From NCBI GenBank assembly GCA_035048485.1, contig CM068590.1, positions 2,761,093-2,825,092 of the forward strand: DNA of 64,000 nucleotides, in the 5' to 3' direction. Under the pieces are notes generated by a model. The model saw nothing but the letters and a program-made list of their open reading frames with translations. It did no database searches and had not been told where the DNA came from. This DNA is from Pteria penguin (taxonomy: Eukaryota > Mollusca > Bivalvia > Pterioida > Pteriidae). How positions within the stretch are numbered: the first letter of the stretch is position 1; each line of letters begins with the position of its first letter. The translations under genes were made by a program, and so were the position numbers. Shown here in pieces: positions 1-11,828 of this stretch.

Positions 1-204
1 AAGGCTTATGTAATTTGTAAATCAGCGATTTTCTTTTTCATAGACTGGATTTGTATTTCATGTGACTGTTTGAATAAATGGGTATTCAGTGTAAAATTGT
101 CGATGCGAATATTGATCATTTTTATGATTGCCTTACCTAACTATTTTGTCTTTTAATATCGAAATTCCATGTAGCATTACTTGGTATCTTATTGTTGTAC
201 TTAC

Positions 205-295
205 AATAAGGGGATAAACGTACTGTGTTTGATTGTTTCCGACAGGTATACCGTGGTTATACCGTTGGAAACAAAGTTTTCCTGGCGACGCTAAC
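205..295 (+). repeat. Solo arm of a foldback repeat
   Basis: The segment around TTGATTGTTTCCGACAGG and the following ATACCGTGGTTATACCGTTG matches the reverse complement of the right arm of the inverted-repeat element at 3277-3490, with only scattered mismatches. It appears to be a single arm left by deletion, or a related shorter copy. Confidence 0.7.
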
Positions 296-321
296 AGTAA
301 CACAAATATCGTTTTTTTTTT

Positions 322-545
322 ATTTCTCTTTGAAATTGCCCCAAAATTCCTCGTTGCTAAGGGACGGATAGCGCCATCTTTAAAATTCTTCCGAGAAAGG
401 AATTGATATCTAGTGCACCGACATAAGAAGTTTCTTCATTTTCATATTCTTAAAATTTTATGATTAAAGTATTAATCACATATTGATTCATACATGTAAA
501 TTGACATCGCATCGTAAATAGCTGAACAGGCAGTTTTGCTCTGTC
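322..545 (+). repeat. Dispersed repeat, copy 1 (pair with 4516-4715)
   Basis: About 200 bp are directly repeated at 4516-4715 with moderate divergence. Shared landmarks are TCTCTTTGAAATTGC, CCTCGTTGCTAAGGG, AAAATTCTTCCGAGAAA, TTCTTCATTTTCATATTCT and GACATCGCATCGTAAA. There is no ORF. Its nature is unknown; a non-autonomous element or a local duplication are both possible. Confidence 0.75.
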
Positions 546-939
546 GCGGCGAGATGAAATAACTGATGCATGGTGGTACGTCATCATGTCATGTACGTTG
601 TCAGTTTTGTTGGTTCAACTTCATTGTAATAATTGTGCACATGAATGGTAGAACTTGCAAATCGTCCTTGATATGAGACTTAAGATGGACGTCAAGAGCA
701 CTGAACGAAGTAGTTACAGACAGTATTTTTTATAGTTGAAGTCAGAGGCAATGTGGACAAAGAGAAGGTACAATGTAGTAATACATTTAAGGACGGTATA
801 TCGTGGTTATACATGTCTCAGTTCTAATGTGTGGACCAATAAGAATTGTCAAAAGAAAACAAGTGAATTAGAATAAGTATTTACTGCTTCTTCAACAATT
901 TCCCGGCATTTGGTAGAATTTATTAGTATTCAGGTAATC
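546..939. other. No gene or clear repeat seen
   Basis: AT-rich sequence with no convincing ORF, exon or structured repeat. A short stretch near 793-813 (GGTATATCGTGGTTATAC) weakly recalls the foldback arm of 205-295. Confidence 0.5.
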
Positions 940-1085
940 TGTATTTTGGTCCTTTGATTATACTGCTTTTGTGGTGAGTGGGAAGGTGGACCCGAAAACC
1001 GGTTAGCCAGTTCAATGGATTGACTACTGTCATATCAATTGTCCGTCCTATCTCGATATCGCAACTGTTCTTTAATCGAAAGTTT
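940..1085 (+). repeat. Diverged copy of the RT-1 3' core module
   Basis: Carries the ordered landmarks of the RT-1 3' end: CCTTTGATT, GTGAGTGGGAAGGTGG, AAACCGGTTA, then CCGTCCTA and TCG.TATCG. It is clearly more diverged than the copies at 11515-11640 and 13250-13380. No RT coding sequence lies upstream, so it is a solo 3' fragment or a separate non-autonomous relative. Confidence 0.7.
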
Positions 1086-1724
1086 TTGTGACATTTTGTT
1101 TCTAAATTATTACATTATTAAGTGCATCTCCATGATTTCTGTCATATTTATGAGTGAGATTAATATAACCACAAGCTGATAAAGATATCTAGATTTATTG
1201 CATTAAAAGGAAGATATAGATATAAGATATAGAAAAGAATAGTGTCAATTGTATTAAGATTAGATGTAACTGCATTGTAATTAAAATAAGTTTATTCATA
1301 GATTTTTATACAAGTAACAAATATGGAATCGTTCAAGACTTTCGGAATACTGCGAAATTTTAGATATGAAATATTAAGCAGTCCTAATATTTTATTTACG
1401 TATTAAATCTTGATAAACTGCGAGAAACTGAAGAAAAAGGTTGTCTACTATAAAGGGAACACATTTAGTATTCATTGAAACAATATTGTATGTATTCAAA
1501 TTACTAATTAATCGTGAACATTTTTAATCCTTAGTAAAATATATTTATTGTTAAACCCCAAACCCAAAGATATATAAATACGGAAGTTAAGAAGATGAAA
1601 ATTCTAAAATCACAAAACAAACTAGAACTTCAAAGTTTAAACAACCCAGTGTAACCAACTTTCATTCTGCTTTTCTTGGTGTAGTTGTTAAGCGCTTATT
1701 GTGATAAGGCGATGCAGATTCGAA
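1086..1724. other. No gene or clear repeat seen
   Basis: AT-rich DNA with short ORFs only and no exon-like segment that I could recognise. Confidence 0.5.
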
Positions 1725-2990
1725 GCATCCAATCAACCAATTTCTGTTCTCTACACGAAGTATAATATATGTCATTCTGTAGGTTTTTCGTATTGACTTT
1801 TTCCATAAGGCAATGTAATTTTCATTTCCTAAACATTTTTTAACATTCTAAAATGTAATATGAATTTATACATACCTTTTACTGTGTTCAAATGTTCATA
1901 GACCAAGATCCAAACTATTGATGAAACTCCCTTAATGTATAGCCACCATAATATATATATATACCACGTGATAACATCCCCACCCGTATTTTTATATTTT
2001 CTTTATTCATTGATCTTTCTTTAGAAAAGTGTTATCATTTGACGTTGTTATCGATTTGCGTTGTGACAACTGCTTAATGTTATGCTATTAAGATTCTTTT
2101 ATGCTTGCACACTTACCACTTTTCTATTGTTCTAAAACCTTTGTAAAACAAAACGTTTTCCCAATTTGGAATGAGATGTCCGAGGCCATGCAATGCATAA
2201 TCTGTAAATTGATATTTTTACCCTTTTCACCGCATCTTCCCCATCAGTGTGAAATATTATTATGCCGTATTTTATGGCGCTTGTGCCGGGGACGGGGGTG
2301 TGGGGTGTGGCAGGGATATGTTTGCCTAGTGATATAATCCTGATATCATTTTCAGAATTCCATCTTTTGAGCTGACGGGGTTATAACTCTTTTTTATCGT
2401 TCAGTTTGAAAACAGGAATAATTACTCAGTTATAATACAAACTACTAGAATCTACCTCTAATGTCTGATGATGATTGAGATATCCACAAAACGGAGTGTA
2501 ATGTTCATTCGGCCTATACCAAAGCATGTATTTTTGAACTAGACTTGAGATGCATTCACTAATGGATAAAATAGTTGATTATTTTTCACCCATTCATTAA
2601 GTTTGTCCTTTAAAATTCTTTTTCCCATGCTTTATCTTGGAGAAGAGTATCACAACCGACGTTGACGTATGTCGTGGTTGCTTTTGCCGTTATTATAAAG
2701 CAAAAACACGCTGTGTAGTTAATCATCCCTCTTTTGTAAGCTATCTCTCACTCCGTCGAGCTGCTCTATTACTTACAAATTATCGCAGGTTCTTTTACAG
2801 GAAGAAAGAAAGGTAATAAGCTAAAAGCCTTTCTGCTCTTTTCATTTATGAGCAATAATTTCCCCATCACAATAGGGACTGAAAAGCATCATTAGTAGTC
2901 CAGGAAAGATCTTAACCGAGATGGTAATCCGGCACTATAGTACTATACCCATCAGCGGATGTTTCATTAACCGTACAATGCAATATTATA
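1725..2990 (+). repeat. Duplicated block, copy 1 (partner 20430-21845)
   Basis: Several long segments reappear in the same order at 20430-21845. Examples are GCAATGTAATTTT, ATATGAATTTATAC, CATTGATGAA-like text before TCCCTTAAT, the TATATACCACGTGATA region and GACGTTGTTATCG. Towards the end come AAGAAAGGTAAT, TTTCCCATCAC, and ACCCATCAGCGG. Identity looks moderate with indels, so the duplication is old. There is no coding sequence; a short ORF at 2101-2337 has no recognisable features. Confidence 0.75.
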
Positions 2991-3276
2991 TTTTTATTGT
3001 ATTATAATACCTGAGACCTATACGTGAACTTTCTATGTTTATCTTTGAATCATGTTTACAGAATACTTTGCTGGGAAAAAGTAAAATCGAAATAAAGGCA
3101 TATGCAAACTATTAGAAAAAGATGGCCGATAGTTTGTAGGTATACGGAGGGAGGGGGGGTGTATCATAATACTAATTACTTCCCGCCGGGGCTCTTATTT
3201 GGTAGATATAGTTGTTTAATACTTTTAAATGTAATGATACCGTAGGATTTTTGTACCGTAGAAGATCTGAAGTGTG

Positions 3277-3490
3277 TGGTCGAGAAAATGGCACCTAATA
3301 GTCATAAGTGTGTGTTTGATTGTTTCGGAGAGGTATACCGTGGTTTTCCAGTTGGAAATAGAGTTTTTCAGCGACGTGTGCGAAACCAGAAAAACTGTGG
3401 TTTCCAACGGTATAACCACGGTATACTTGTCGGAAACAATCAAGCACAGTACGTTTATCCGCATTCTTATTGACGGTAACATAAACACCT
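3277..3490. mobile_element. Foldback/MITE-like inverted repeat
   Basis: The left arm (about 3305-3375, with TTGATTGTTTCGGAGAGG and TATACCGTGG) is an imperfect inverted copy of the right arm (about 3385-3460, with CCACGGTATACTTGTCGG and AACAATCAAG). The arms are about 70 bp with almost no spacer. The six-frame ORFs here arise from the palindrome. It is a non-coding foldback element with no visible transposase. Confidence 0.75.
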
Positions 3491-3650
3491 TTTAATACAC
3501 CCGTCGTAGCTGGACATATCATGGTATGGCGTTGTGGGTCTATGGGTGTGTGGGTCTTTCCGCTTCTGATACAAACCATACCGTTAAGGCTAGGACGTTC
3601 AAACTGGGTACCCCTTTCTTATGGCATGAGGATGAACCCTATTGATTTTC
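3491..3650. other. No gene seen
   Basis: Short unannotated stretch between the foldback element and the tandem repeat; no exon-like signal. Confidence 0.4.
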
Positions 3651-4140
3651 GATTTTGAGGTCAAAGGTCATTTTGGGGGCACAAATAGCAATTTCTTATG
3701 AACGCAATTAGTAAACAAGGTACACATCAAACTGTTTACGCTAGAACATTCAAATTTTGCACACTTATTTATTATGACTGAAAATTAATTTTCAATGTCA
3801 TATATGCAAGGTCAAGGTCACAATGCTTATGTCAGATTCTTGTCCAGGTCAAAACCTTTTACATCTTTCATGGATTTGAATGATATTTCATAGACTTGTT
3901 GCCCAAGACCCAAGAGTGTTTCATAATCTGACTCAGTGACTATGTCTGCAAGGTCAAGGTCACACTGTATATGATGTGTTAACTTTTGTCTGGTGATAAA
4001 TTTTACTGCTTGCATGAATTTGAGTAATATTTCACAAAAAGTTTGCATGGGACCTAAGAGTGTGATATAACATTGAATCATCAATATCATATCTGCAAGG
4101 ACAAGGTCACAGTGCCTATGACTGGTAAATCTTTCTTTGT
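3650..4140 (+). repeat. Tandem repeat, period about 145 bp, with AAGGTCAAGGTCA
   Basis: Units restart at about 3657, 3806, 3948 and 4095, each centred on GGTCAAGGTCAC or a close variant. They share ATTTCA, TTGCCC and AGACC.AAGAGTGT. A further fragment (GATATTTCACAGGGTTGTTG, 4379-4440) lies beyond 230 bp of unrelated sequence. The apparent 87-residue minus-strand ORF at 3827-4090 is a product of the repeat and not a gene. Confidence 0.75.
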
Positions 4141-4374
4141 GTATGTACGTGTGTAATATTATAAGAACTTCATTTATCGCGCCAACTCTATCAAATATAA
4201 AACGGTGCTAGATTTATTTATGTACTTTAATTTATATTACAGGCTTTCATTTATTAATTTATCTATTCATCTATTAAATAATCTATCTATTTATCAGTAC
4301 AGTTACATTTTTGACATACAAGAAAAAAAGAAAGAAGGGGTTAAATTTTTCTCTTTACCACATCTTCTTACTGC
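4141..4374. other. No gene seen
   Basis: AT-rich sequence, TTTAT-rich near 4210-4310, interrupting the 145-bp repeat. Confidence 0.4.
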
Positions 4375-4515
4375 ACTCATGGATTTCCATGATATTTCAC
4401 AGGGTTGTTGCCCAGGGCCAAAGCACGTGTTATCTTGAGGTCCTCAATAATAGGCAAAAGGGGAATGTTTCCATACTTTAGCCGACAGGCGTATCATGCC
4501 ACTCTAGGCGTTGCT

Positions 4516-4715
4516 CTTGTTTCTCTTTGAAATTGCTCCAAATTCCTCGTTGCTAAGGGTACGGATAGTTCCAAATTTAAAATTCTTCCGAGAAACGAAA
4601 AGATATAAGAATTTTCTTCATTTTCATATTCTCCAAATTTTATGATTGAATTATTAATCACAAATTGATTCACACATGTATGACATGACATCGCATCGTA
4701 AACAGTGGAATAGGC
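4516..4715 (+). repeat. Dispersed repeat, copy 2 (pair with 322-545)
   Basis: Direct repeat of 322-545; see that entry for shared landmarks. It carries GCTCCAAATTCCTCGTTGCT where copy 1 has GCCCCAAAATTCCTCG. Confidence 0.75.
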
Positions 4716-5494
4716 AGTTTTTGTTTGTTTGTCTGTTTGTCAGGATAGCATTAATACCGGTAAAGAAACGCATTTGTTCTAATTATCTTTAATAATAGAC
4801 TTAAATCGATACCACAACTACGTTTGAATAATTGGACAGATGCACATTTCACATGCAGTACTCGGAAAACATATCACTTACACGAAGTACATATTATTAA
4901 AACATTCATTTTTCTTTAACTTCTTTTATTTATGTCTTTATTTATTTAATTTACTTATTGATCGGCAGTAGAGTGTATTTGCAATTGATCATAGAAAAAA
5001 TGTCATGTAAACTGTACATAGTGCCGCACATTATATTTTTCATATGACCAATTGTATTTACAAACCAGTGCCGGAAAAAAAGAAATAATAACAAAAACAA
5101 AAAAACAAAAACAAAAACAAAAACCCCAAACACACACACTACGATTAAATCTTTCTGTATACATGAAGAATTCCATTTTGGAATGTGGAACGTGGTCCTC
5201 TTTTTGCCTTAATGTTAAGGGAATAGCCGATACCTAAAATGATTTCACATATGTAACGGTCCAAAACACCAATAATAAGATACCTATAAGAACAGTACCA
5301 GATTTTATTACGTTAGGTAATCACTTAATGTCAATGATAATAAAAACGTTTCTTAATCCCGATGAGGGTTTGTCTTATGTGTTATTATACCTTTTTCCTA
5401 ATACTATGTGGCAGTGACACTTTCTACAAAGTGTTCACATTCATCAATATATACGATGCTGAATTATATTTATTTCGTCTGAATGTCAGGGCAT
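4716..5494. other. No gene; A-rich simple sequence at 5075-5130
   Basis: Non-coding. An (AAAAAC)n-type tract lies near 5090-5130. Nothing else is recognised. Confidence 0.5.
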
Positions 5495-5605
5495 TCACGG
5501 CCGTTGTGGCTAGCCAAACAGGAGACGCTCTCTCCTCCCGGGCACCTGGTCTCACTTCTGAATTTTATGCGTCCGTGAATGTCCACTGTGATACATTGTT
5601 GTTAG
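5495..5605 (+). repeat. Solo RT-2 3' module
   Basis: The core GGAGACGCTCTCTCCTCCCG followed by GGCACCTGGTCTCACTTCTG matches the modules at 15950-16015 and 31715-31800. The latter follows a reverse-transcriptase fragment. It is read as a solo 3' end of the RT-2 family. Confidence 0.65.
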
Positions 5606-6085
5606 TGCCACAGTCATATGACACCAGTTACTTACATTAAAGTATCTATTTTTTAATTCAAAATGAGCCCTTATCATTTCGGCTACTACCTTATATGGAA
5701 TAATTGTGTACACATCAGGAGTGAAAGTAAGATTTATATTTCTTATCTATAATCTAAACACTCTAGACTTTAAAAATAGATACCTTAACAGTAGAGAAAT
5801 ATAATGTCATAATGTAGTATAGTCTACACCGCACCTACCTGGCGACTGATCAAGGAATTCATATCTTGTGAATTGCGACACATATTTTATCATTCATGAT
5901 ATAGAGTTTCTTCAATATGATTAAAATTTAAATTGTCAGCTTCATTTATGAAGCAGATTTATGATCTATTTAACAGTGGCGTGTAACATGGCCATAATTT
6001 TGATAGTAAGCAATTTCACATTGCGGGGGGGGGGGGATTGTTATTTTGTTATACCATGATGGTTTTTTATTCGACTCTAGACTTT
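5606..6085. other. No gene; poly(G) run at 6025-6036
   Basis: Non-coding AT-rich DNA with one G12 homopolymer. Nothing else is recognised. Confidence 0.5.
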
Positions 6086-6089
6086 CGAG

Positions 6090-6310
6090 ATATCAAAACT
6101 AAGATTCTAATGCATTTTGTTTTCATCATGCGATTTCATTGGCTGTCCGATTCAAAAACCGCAAGGGTATTCACAATACCCTGCAGTTCTTGATATGACG
6201 TTATGATGCCCTGCAATTTTTATTTATGACGTCACGATACCATACTGTTTTTCACATGACATCTCTGTACTTAGCAACTTGGTTTAGAAAACCGTAACTC
6301 TCCCTTCTTT
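6090..6310 (+). repeat. Dispersed repeat, copy 1 (pair with 57680-57870)
   Basis: Shares CATTGGCTGTCCGATT, GCAAGGGTATTCAC, CCCTGCAGTT and TATGACGTCA-like text with 57680-57870, in the same orientation. Internally, a short motif (ATACCCTGCAGTTNNTGATATGACGT) recurs two to three times. It is non-coding and of unknown class. Confidence 0.7.
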
Positions 6311-7283
6311 TGTACGTTATGCGACTTTTCTCCACTTCTACTGGTTCAATAGTGGTCCGTAATGAATAGTTTATTTTATCAGTAATATCTCTTCATGTCT
6401 CTTACTGCGTTATGGTTGTTATGCCCATGCCGAACTTTGCTCGGAAGATCCCTTTTCTTTCCTCCACAAGTGGACTTACATAAAGACACTCGTCTGTTGT
6501 CCAGTTCGGCTTTCTTTTCTTAAAGTTTGCATTGTTATTATTATTAACCATACAGGATATTTACAATCTAGGATGCAACAGACGATAAAAACTCTAACAC
6601 GTCGTTATGTAATGTTAATCATTTTGATGTCAAAATTTACAGTTCCGAACTTGCTTGATAATATAACTAAGAGTTATGATATCGTTTAAAATGATTAACA
6701 GTGTTATGTAAATTATCTTCTTGATAAAAACTTTTTTCCTATGACTTCTTTATTAATTATTTAATTTCTTCATTAAGAACCCTTTCGGTGGCGATAACAA
6801 AGTAATTTAGAATCACTTTATCCACGTAGATTTCTTAACATCAAAGTGAAAGCAGAAGTGACGTAAATAAACATATCAATAGTTTACTTTGCGGATTGCA
6901 AACTTCTTAGCTACTAATTACAAATCTACAAATCATACTGCTTAGAATGTTTATGCAAATAATTGAATTAAGTATCTGTGTCTTACTTGGCTATGAATAT
7001 ACAAAAGAAATATAAGTATATACTTGAGACAATTTCAGAATTTTTATGCACACGATTCTAGAATTCTATAATATTTCACACGAATATTTTCTGTAAGGTT
7101 GAGATCACTCGCCACACATCCCTTAAAAGCCTATTATCTCTTAAACAATTAATTAGAATTTTATCATTGTATACACATATTTCAAAGACAAAGATAATCT
7201 GACAAATGTCGCTCAAGGTCATTTTCCCCAAGATCACTCAGCATTTATCCCTTAAACATTGAATAAGGCCTCATATAATTCAG

Positions 7284-7287
<4 letters not shown>
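6311..7287. other. No gene or clear repeat seen
   Basis: AT-rich. A 12-bp inverted repeat (AATCATTTT/AAAATGATT) occurs near 6615-6710 but is probably chance. Confidence 0.5.

Positions 7288-7334
<47 letters not shown>
7288..7334 (+). repeat. (TC)n microsatellite
   Basis: Uninterrupted CT dinucleotide run of about 45 bp. Confidence 0.95.
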
Positions 7335-7339
<5 letters not shown>

Positions 7340-8694
7340 CTCTCCAACCCTAGATTACACACTGTAAACTTTACGTAGCTGCAATAACTCGTACATTTAT
7401 CTTTAAAAAAAGAAATCTTCACACAATCCGATATGGTGTGTAATGTCATTTCAGATCAAATCACCATTTACATAGTATTTAGCATAGAAGGAAGACAACT
7501 TATATCTGGTTGGTTGTACATTTGTTTAAATTGTGTGTATGTGTAGTCCTGAAATGATATCATCATCTGAAAAAAAATCCAAAAATTTCGACATCAAAGC
7601 CACATAAATATTTAGAAAAGTGAATAAATAAGTTAATAAAAAGAAAAGAAAAGAAAGCAAAAAAAAAAATGGTAAGAAAAGTTTTTGTCTTTTTTTTTTC
7701 TCTCTCTTTTGAATTTTCACATTATATGCACATTGCAACGTTTAACGCTAAAGCGTTAATTTATGTTACTGAATGTTATTTTGTAAACTGCGTTTTAATG
7801 TTGAGAGCTGAACATAAATGTAAGTCATAATACACAGTACATTGAACGTATATGAATGGGATAGGCTAGTAGTAATAATAATAAAGGTATCGTTTATGAT
7901 ACTACTAAATCTCTGCAATAAAGTAGTGAACATAAAGATAAAAGGCGTGCAGAACTACCATATATAGTTCTATTGAATCACTGGAATAGATTAGTAATAG
8001 AAAATGTTGCGGAAAGGCATATTTTAATTATTGTGCGTTTGTTTGTGCTTCTTTTTTGCTTTTGTTTTCTTGAGGTGGGGGGGGGGGTGTTTGTATGATT
8101 GTTTGTTTGTTTTTAAGGGGGGGTTGGGGGTTAAGGTTTTTATTTTGGGTATTCATGTATTATTTGTTTTTTCGTTAGTAGTTTGTTTATCTGCTTTCCT
8201 GTCCAACATCTACGATTTACATGATGCTCATAACAAATATTGGTATAACAGTGATTTACATGATGCTCTATTGCAAATACTGGTATAACAATGATTAATT
8301 CACCGAGTACTACGTAGTCAGTGAGCATAGAAATACATGTGTGTATAGAGCAAGCACTCATATTTACGAAATTATCACAGGAACTGATTCTATTTTCTTA
8401 ATTAAGGCGTGACACGGGAGGTAGAAAGGGAGGGGGTTGTCTATAAGAAACTACAAACTACAAACACCTTGTTTTCCTCGACTTCATAATGTTTTATTGT
8501 TTGTGACGTCACACACACAGCCGACTAATGTAAAACGACAAACACTGGTTGAAATTAATTAAAAAATAAAGAAAAAGAAGAAAAATGATAAGTCGCTGAT
8601 GTCAGGTTGTGATAGAATCACCCATTAGTCTGATTATTATTGACAAGGTAAGTAATAGATATGCAGAGATATGCACACGTTAATTTCGTGCATT
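7335..8694. other. No gene; small direct repeat at 8212-8290
   Basis: Non-coding. At 8212-8290 a 40-bp segment (GATTTACATGATGCTC, then CAAATA.TGGTATAACA) is repeated twice in tandem. Short G runs occur near 8077-8125. The ORFs here are low-complexity. Confidence 0.5.
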
Positions 8695-9078
8695 ATATGC
8701 GTATTTCCACCACTAGAACATATAACACATTACAAAAATATTTCATTGTATTGCAATTACGATACCGACTTAGGATGGTCATTTAATTTGACAAAAGCCA
8801 AACAAATGGTGTGGTTAACCGGTTTACGGGCCCACCTTCGCACTCACCGTAACAGCAGAACAATCAAAGGACGTACATTTTAAAATTTATAACTAATCCT
8901 CCATGTAAAGAACAAGGGTCAACAGGTATCGCATATTGAGAGGTCACAAAAATATAAACACGTAAGGTATTGTAAACACATAATGATATAAAAATATATT
9001 CGACTTCAACATGATATACCGTGCTCTGCCAGCCTGAAAGCGAGCTAAGACCCTAGATCTGTAAGAGTCCCGAAAACA
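8695..9078 (-). mobile_element. RT-1 3'-end fragment, inverted
   Basis: The reverse complement closely matches 11325-11690 and 13060-13435, including AGGGTCTTAGCTCGCTTTCA, GCAGAGCACGGT, CAATATGCGATACCTGTTGA and CGGTGAGTG. It lacks the RT coding part and the last roughly 70 bp of the element. It is a truncated copy opposite to its two neighbours. Confidence 0.85.
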
Positions 9079-10407
9079 CTATTCTGTATACATAATTTAG
9101 ATACTCTGATGCACTCATTTCATTATATGCAGTCCAATCAATTTCTCAGGTACGGATATTCCGCTTGAGCCACTTAGTAATCCTGAGATGTTGCGAGGAA
9201 CACACATAAAATCTTCCAGCAGCATACCTAGAAGGGACCATAGGTATTTTCACTGTTGACTGTCTATCGATTCATTCGTCCGTTGTCCGTCTATCTTCTC
9301 ATTCGTTCGTTTGTCTATCTATATTCCTGTCACAAACCAGAGTTTGGGATACTACTAGATTCCGAGATCGTTTATCCCGGTTCAACTCGAAAACTATTTA
9401 CTTGATATAAATTTCCTAGGACATGTTTGGTCTAACAACAGCGATGTTGAAGACAATCATATTGAATGGAGGACCCATGAAAAGTCATTTACGTTATGAT
9501 TTAAAATAACTAATATCTTATGAAAGTATCAATTATACTAGAAATTTTTCCTTCCTGGTAGACTGATAAATTTTTGGTTATGAAAGTCGAAGCTGATACT
9601 GCCGGTCCGCCTAGAACTTACCTGTTGACTAGGCAACAGAGCGGGTCTACCTCTTTCGAAAGAAAAAAAGGAAAATATGTAGATAGAAAGAAAGGAAAGA
9701 AGGAAAAAGATCAGCTGAATGACTTTACTTTACTCATAACAATACCCCCTCCCCCTTTTCAAAAAAAAAAAAAAAACAAAGAAACAAACAACCAAACAAG
9801 TAAACAAACAAATTAATAAATTAATAATTGAATTGAAATTTTTCTTAACGAAGAAGCAAAGAAGAATCAAGTAAAAGAAACATTTGAAATTTCCATACAA
9901 AATATACTGGATAATCGTAAACACAACCAAGATACTTCAATGAATATACGCATTTATTTCGGCATCAAACATCAGCCGTTAAGGACAAAGGACAAGTATA
10001 TACATACATACATACATGTATATATCTCACCGAGACACTATGCATGAAATTAAAGTGGAAAGAATATGGCTATAGAAAGTCTGTGTATTACATCGAGAAG
10101 CGTGGTGACGTAATGCTATACATCTGGACAGAGTGTGTGTATTGCACGTCTCAACGGTCAAGATAGTTGTATACCAACAAGGTGACTATTTTTGTAAGGA
10201 GACAAAGAAACTCAAAACAAACAAAATAAAACAAAGAAATCAGAAAAAGAAATAAGCATTCAAAATGTTTTGCATACAATGAAGAAAATATTCAAGTAAC
10301 CACAAAGTAATGTTTAACTATTCCCATGCTCATGTATCTACAATCAATCCTACTTATAATCACGAATATCACATTTCATTACAAAAGCATTATAGAAAAT
10401 TCCTTGT
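9079..10407. other. No gene; A-rich simple sequence
   Basis: Non-coding stretch with A-rich tracts at 9660-9815 and (TACA)n at about 9999-10016. The ORFs at 9574-9816 and 9730-9930 are low-complexity artefacts of the A-rich tract. Confidence 0.5.
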
Positions 10408-11247
10408 TTTTGTACTTACTTTGGGATTCCTATGGGTACTAACTGCGCGCCTCTGATAGCAGATTTATTTCTTTATTGTTATGAGAGGGATTTTATGGTT
10501 TCTCTTCAAAAATCAAAACGTTTTGACCTCATTGACAAATTCAATAATACTTGTAGATATCTGGATGATATTTTGGTTATCGACAACCCTGAATTCGAAC
10601 AATTTATATCAGAAATTTATCCACCAGAGCTCACATTGAATAAAGCTAATACTTGAGATAAATCTACACCTTTCTTAGATTTAAACATCAAAATTATCAA
10701 CAACCTAATATATACTAATATTTATGATAAACGTGAGGATTTTGGATTTCCTATTGTAAATTTCCCTTACTTGGATGGCGATGTCCCTCGACTCCCATCA
10801 TATGGTATCTATATATCTCAATTAGTTCGATTTGTCAGAGGCTGCACCGATGTTTTGGACTTTCATAAACGAAATTTACAAATTACTACTAAACTTTTAA
10901 CTCAGGGTTACAGATATCACAAGCTAAGAAAAACATTCGGCAAATTCTTCAGATCTTATTCAGAACTTCTATCTAAATTTGGAAATATTTCCTTTCAACA
11001 GTATGTATCCAATGGAATTTCCCATCCTTATTTTTACGGTGATCTCGTATATAAACTAAAGAAAGTAAAAGGCTCCGATAACGTTATTTTATCATGTAAT
11101 AAAATAATCAAACGTCTTATAAATAGACAATATGATATTGAGATCATCAAAAAGACTATAGGTCTTGTATTTGGCCCCTCTACAGCCTTATGCAGACTTT
11201 TACTTGAAAGTTGCACGCTGACTAACAGGGCGGTGGGGACTATATGA
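10408..11247 (+). pseudogene. RT-1: truncated reverse transcriptase (Penelope-like)
   Basis: This is the C-terminal part of a reverse transcriptase. The frame opens inside the palm domain with GIPMGTNCAP. It continues through the catalytic motif RYLDD (about 10555-10570) and the conserved stretch PFLDLNIKI. The C-terminal section reads YDKREDFGFPIVNFP, LDGDVPRLPSYGIYISQLVR, GYRYHKLRKTFGKF and FYGDLVYKLKKVKG. One in-frame TGA at 10654-10656 splits an otherwise open frame, with homologous sequence continuing in the same frame on both sides. The N-terminal two thirds of the RT are absent, so the copy is 5'-truncated near 10408. From memory this protein type, widespread in mollusc and cnidarian genomes, is Penelope-like; the class call is less certain than the RT call. 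No GIY-YIG domain is visible. The copy is inactive. Confidence 0.8.
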
Positions 11248-11314
11248 CGGGCCTTGTCCAAACCTCTTTCAGAGGGGACATGGTCCTGAACCTCGTCCCC
11301 TCTGACTGTTAGTC
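11220..11314 (+). other. Nested stem-loop straddling the RT-1 stop codon
   Basis: The outer stem GACTAACAG (11220-11228) pairs with CTGTTAGTC (11306-11314). The inner stem CAGAGGGGAC (11270-11279) pairs with GTCCCCTCTG (11295-11304). The end of the RT frame (TGA at 11245-11247) lies inside. The same arrangement is kept in the 12962-13494 copy with one inner-stem mismatch. It could be an RNA structure recognised by the element's own RT; the function is inferred. Confidence 0.55.
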
Positions 11315-11828
11315 GGGACTCCTACAGATCTAGGGTCTTAGCTCGCTTTCAGACTGGCAGAGCACGGTTTATCATGTTGATGTCGCATATATTTTTATAC
11401 CATTATGTATTTTACAATACCTTACGTGTTTATATTTTTATGACCTCTCAATATGCGATACCTGTTGACCCTTGTTCTTTACATGGAGGATTATTTATAG
11501 ATTTTTAAATGTAAGTCCTTTGATTGTTCTGCTGTTACGGTGAGTGGGAAGGTGGGCCCGTAAACCGGTTAACCACACCATTTGTTTGGCTTTTGTCAAA
11601 TTAAATGACCGTCCTAAGTCGGTATCGTAATTGCACTACAATCAAATATTTTTGTAATGTGATATATGTTCTAGTATATTATTTATATTCATGTACTGTA
11701 TAGCTCTATGGTGACTTCTGCCACATAACTGAGCCAGTAACTCCTCTTTTTTCTTTCTTACCACATAATATTGTCTAATTAGTAAGCATCAGATATTCCA
11801 CGTATACAGTAACGCATTTATACGATGA

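Larger units (their letters stand above)
10408..11758 (+). mobile_element. RT-1 element copy with 3' UTR
   Basis: It spans the RT remnant plus about 510 bp of 3' sequence. That sequence is shared with the copy at 12962-13494 up to the common terminus CTCCTCTTTTTTCTTTC. The 3' region holds a nested stem-loop (11220-11314) and the core module (11515-11640). No poly(A) tail is present at the 3' end. Confidence 0.8.
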
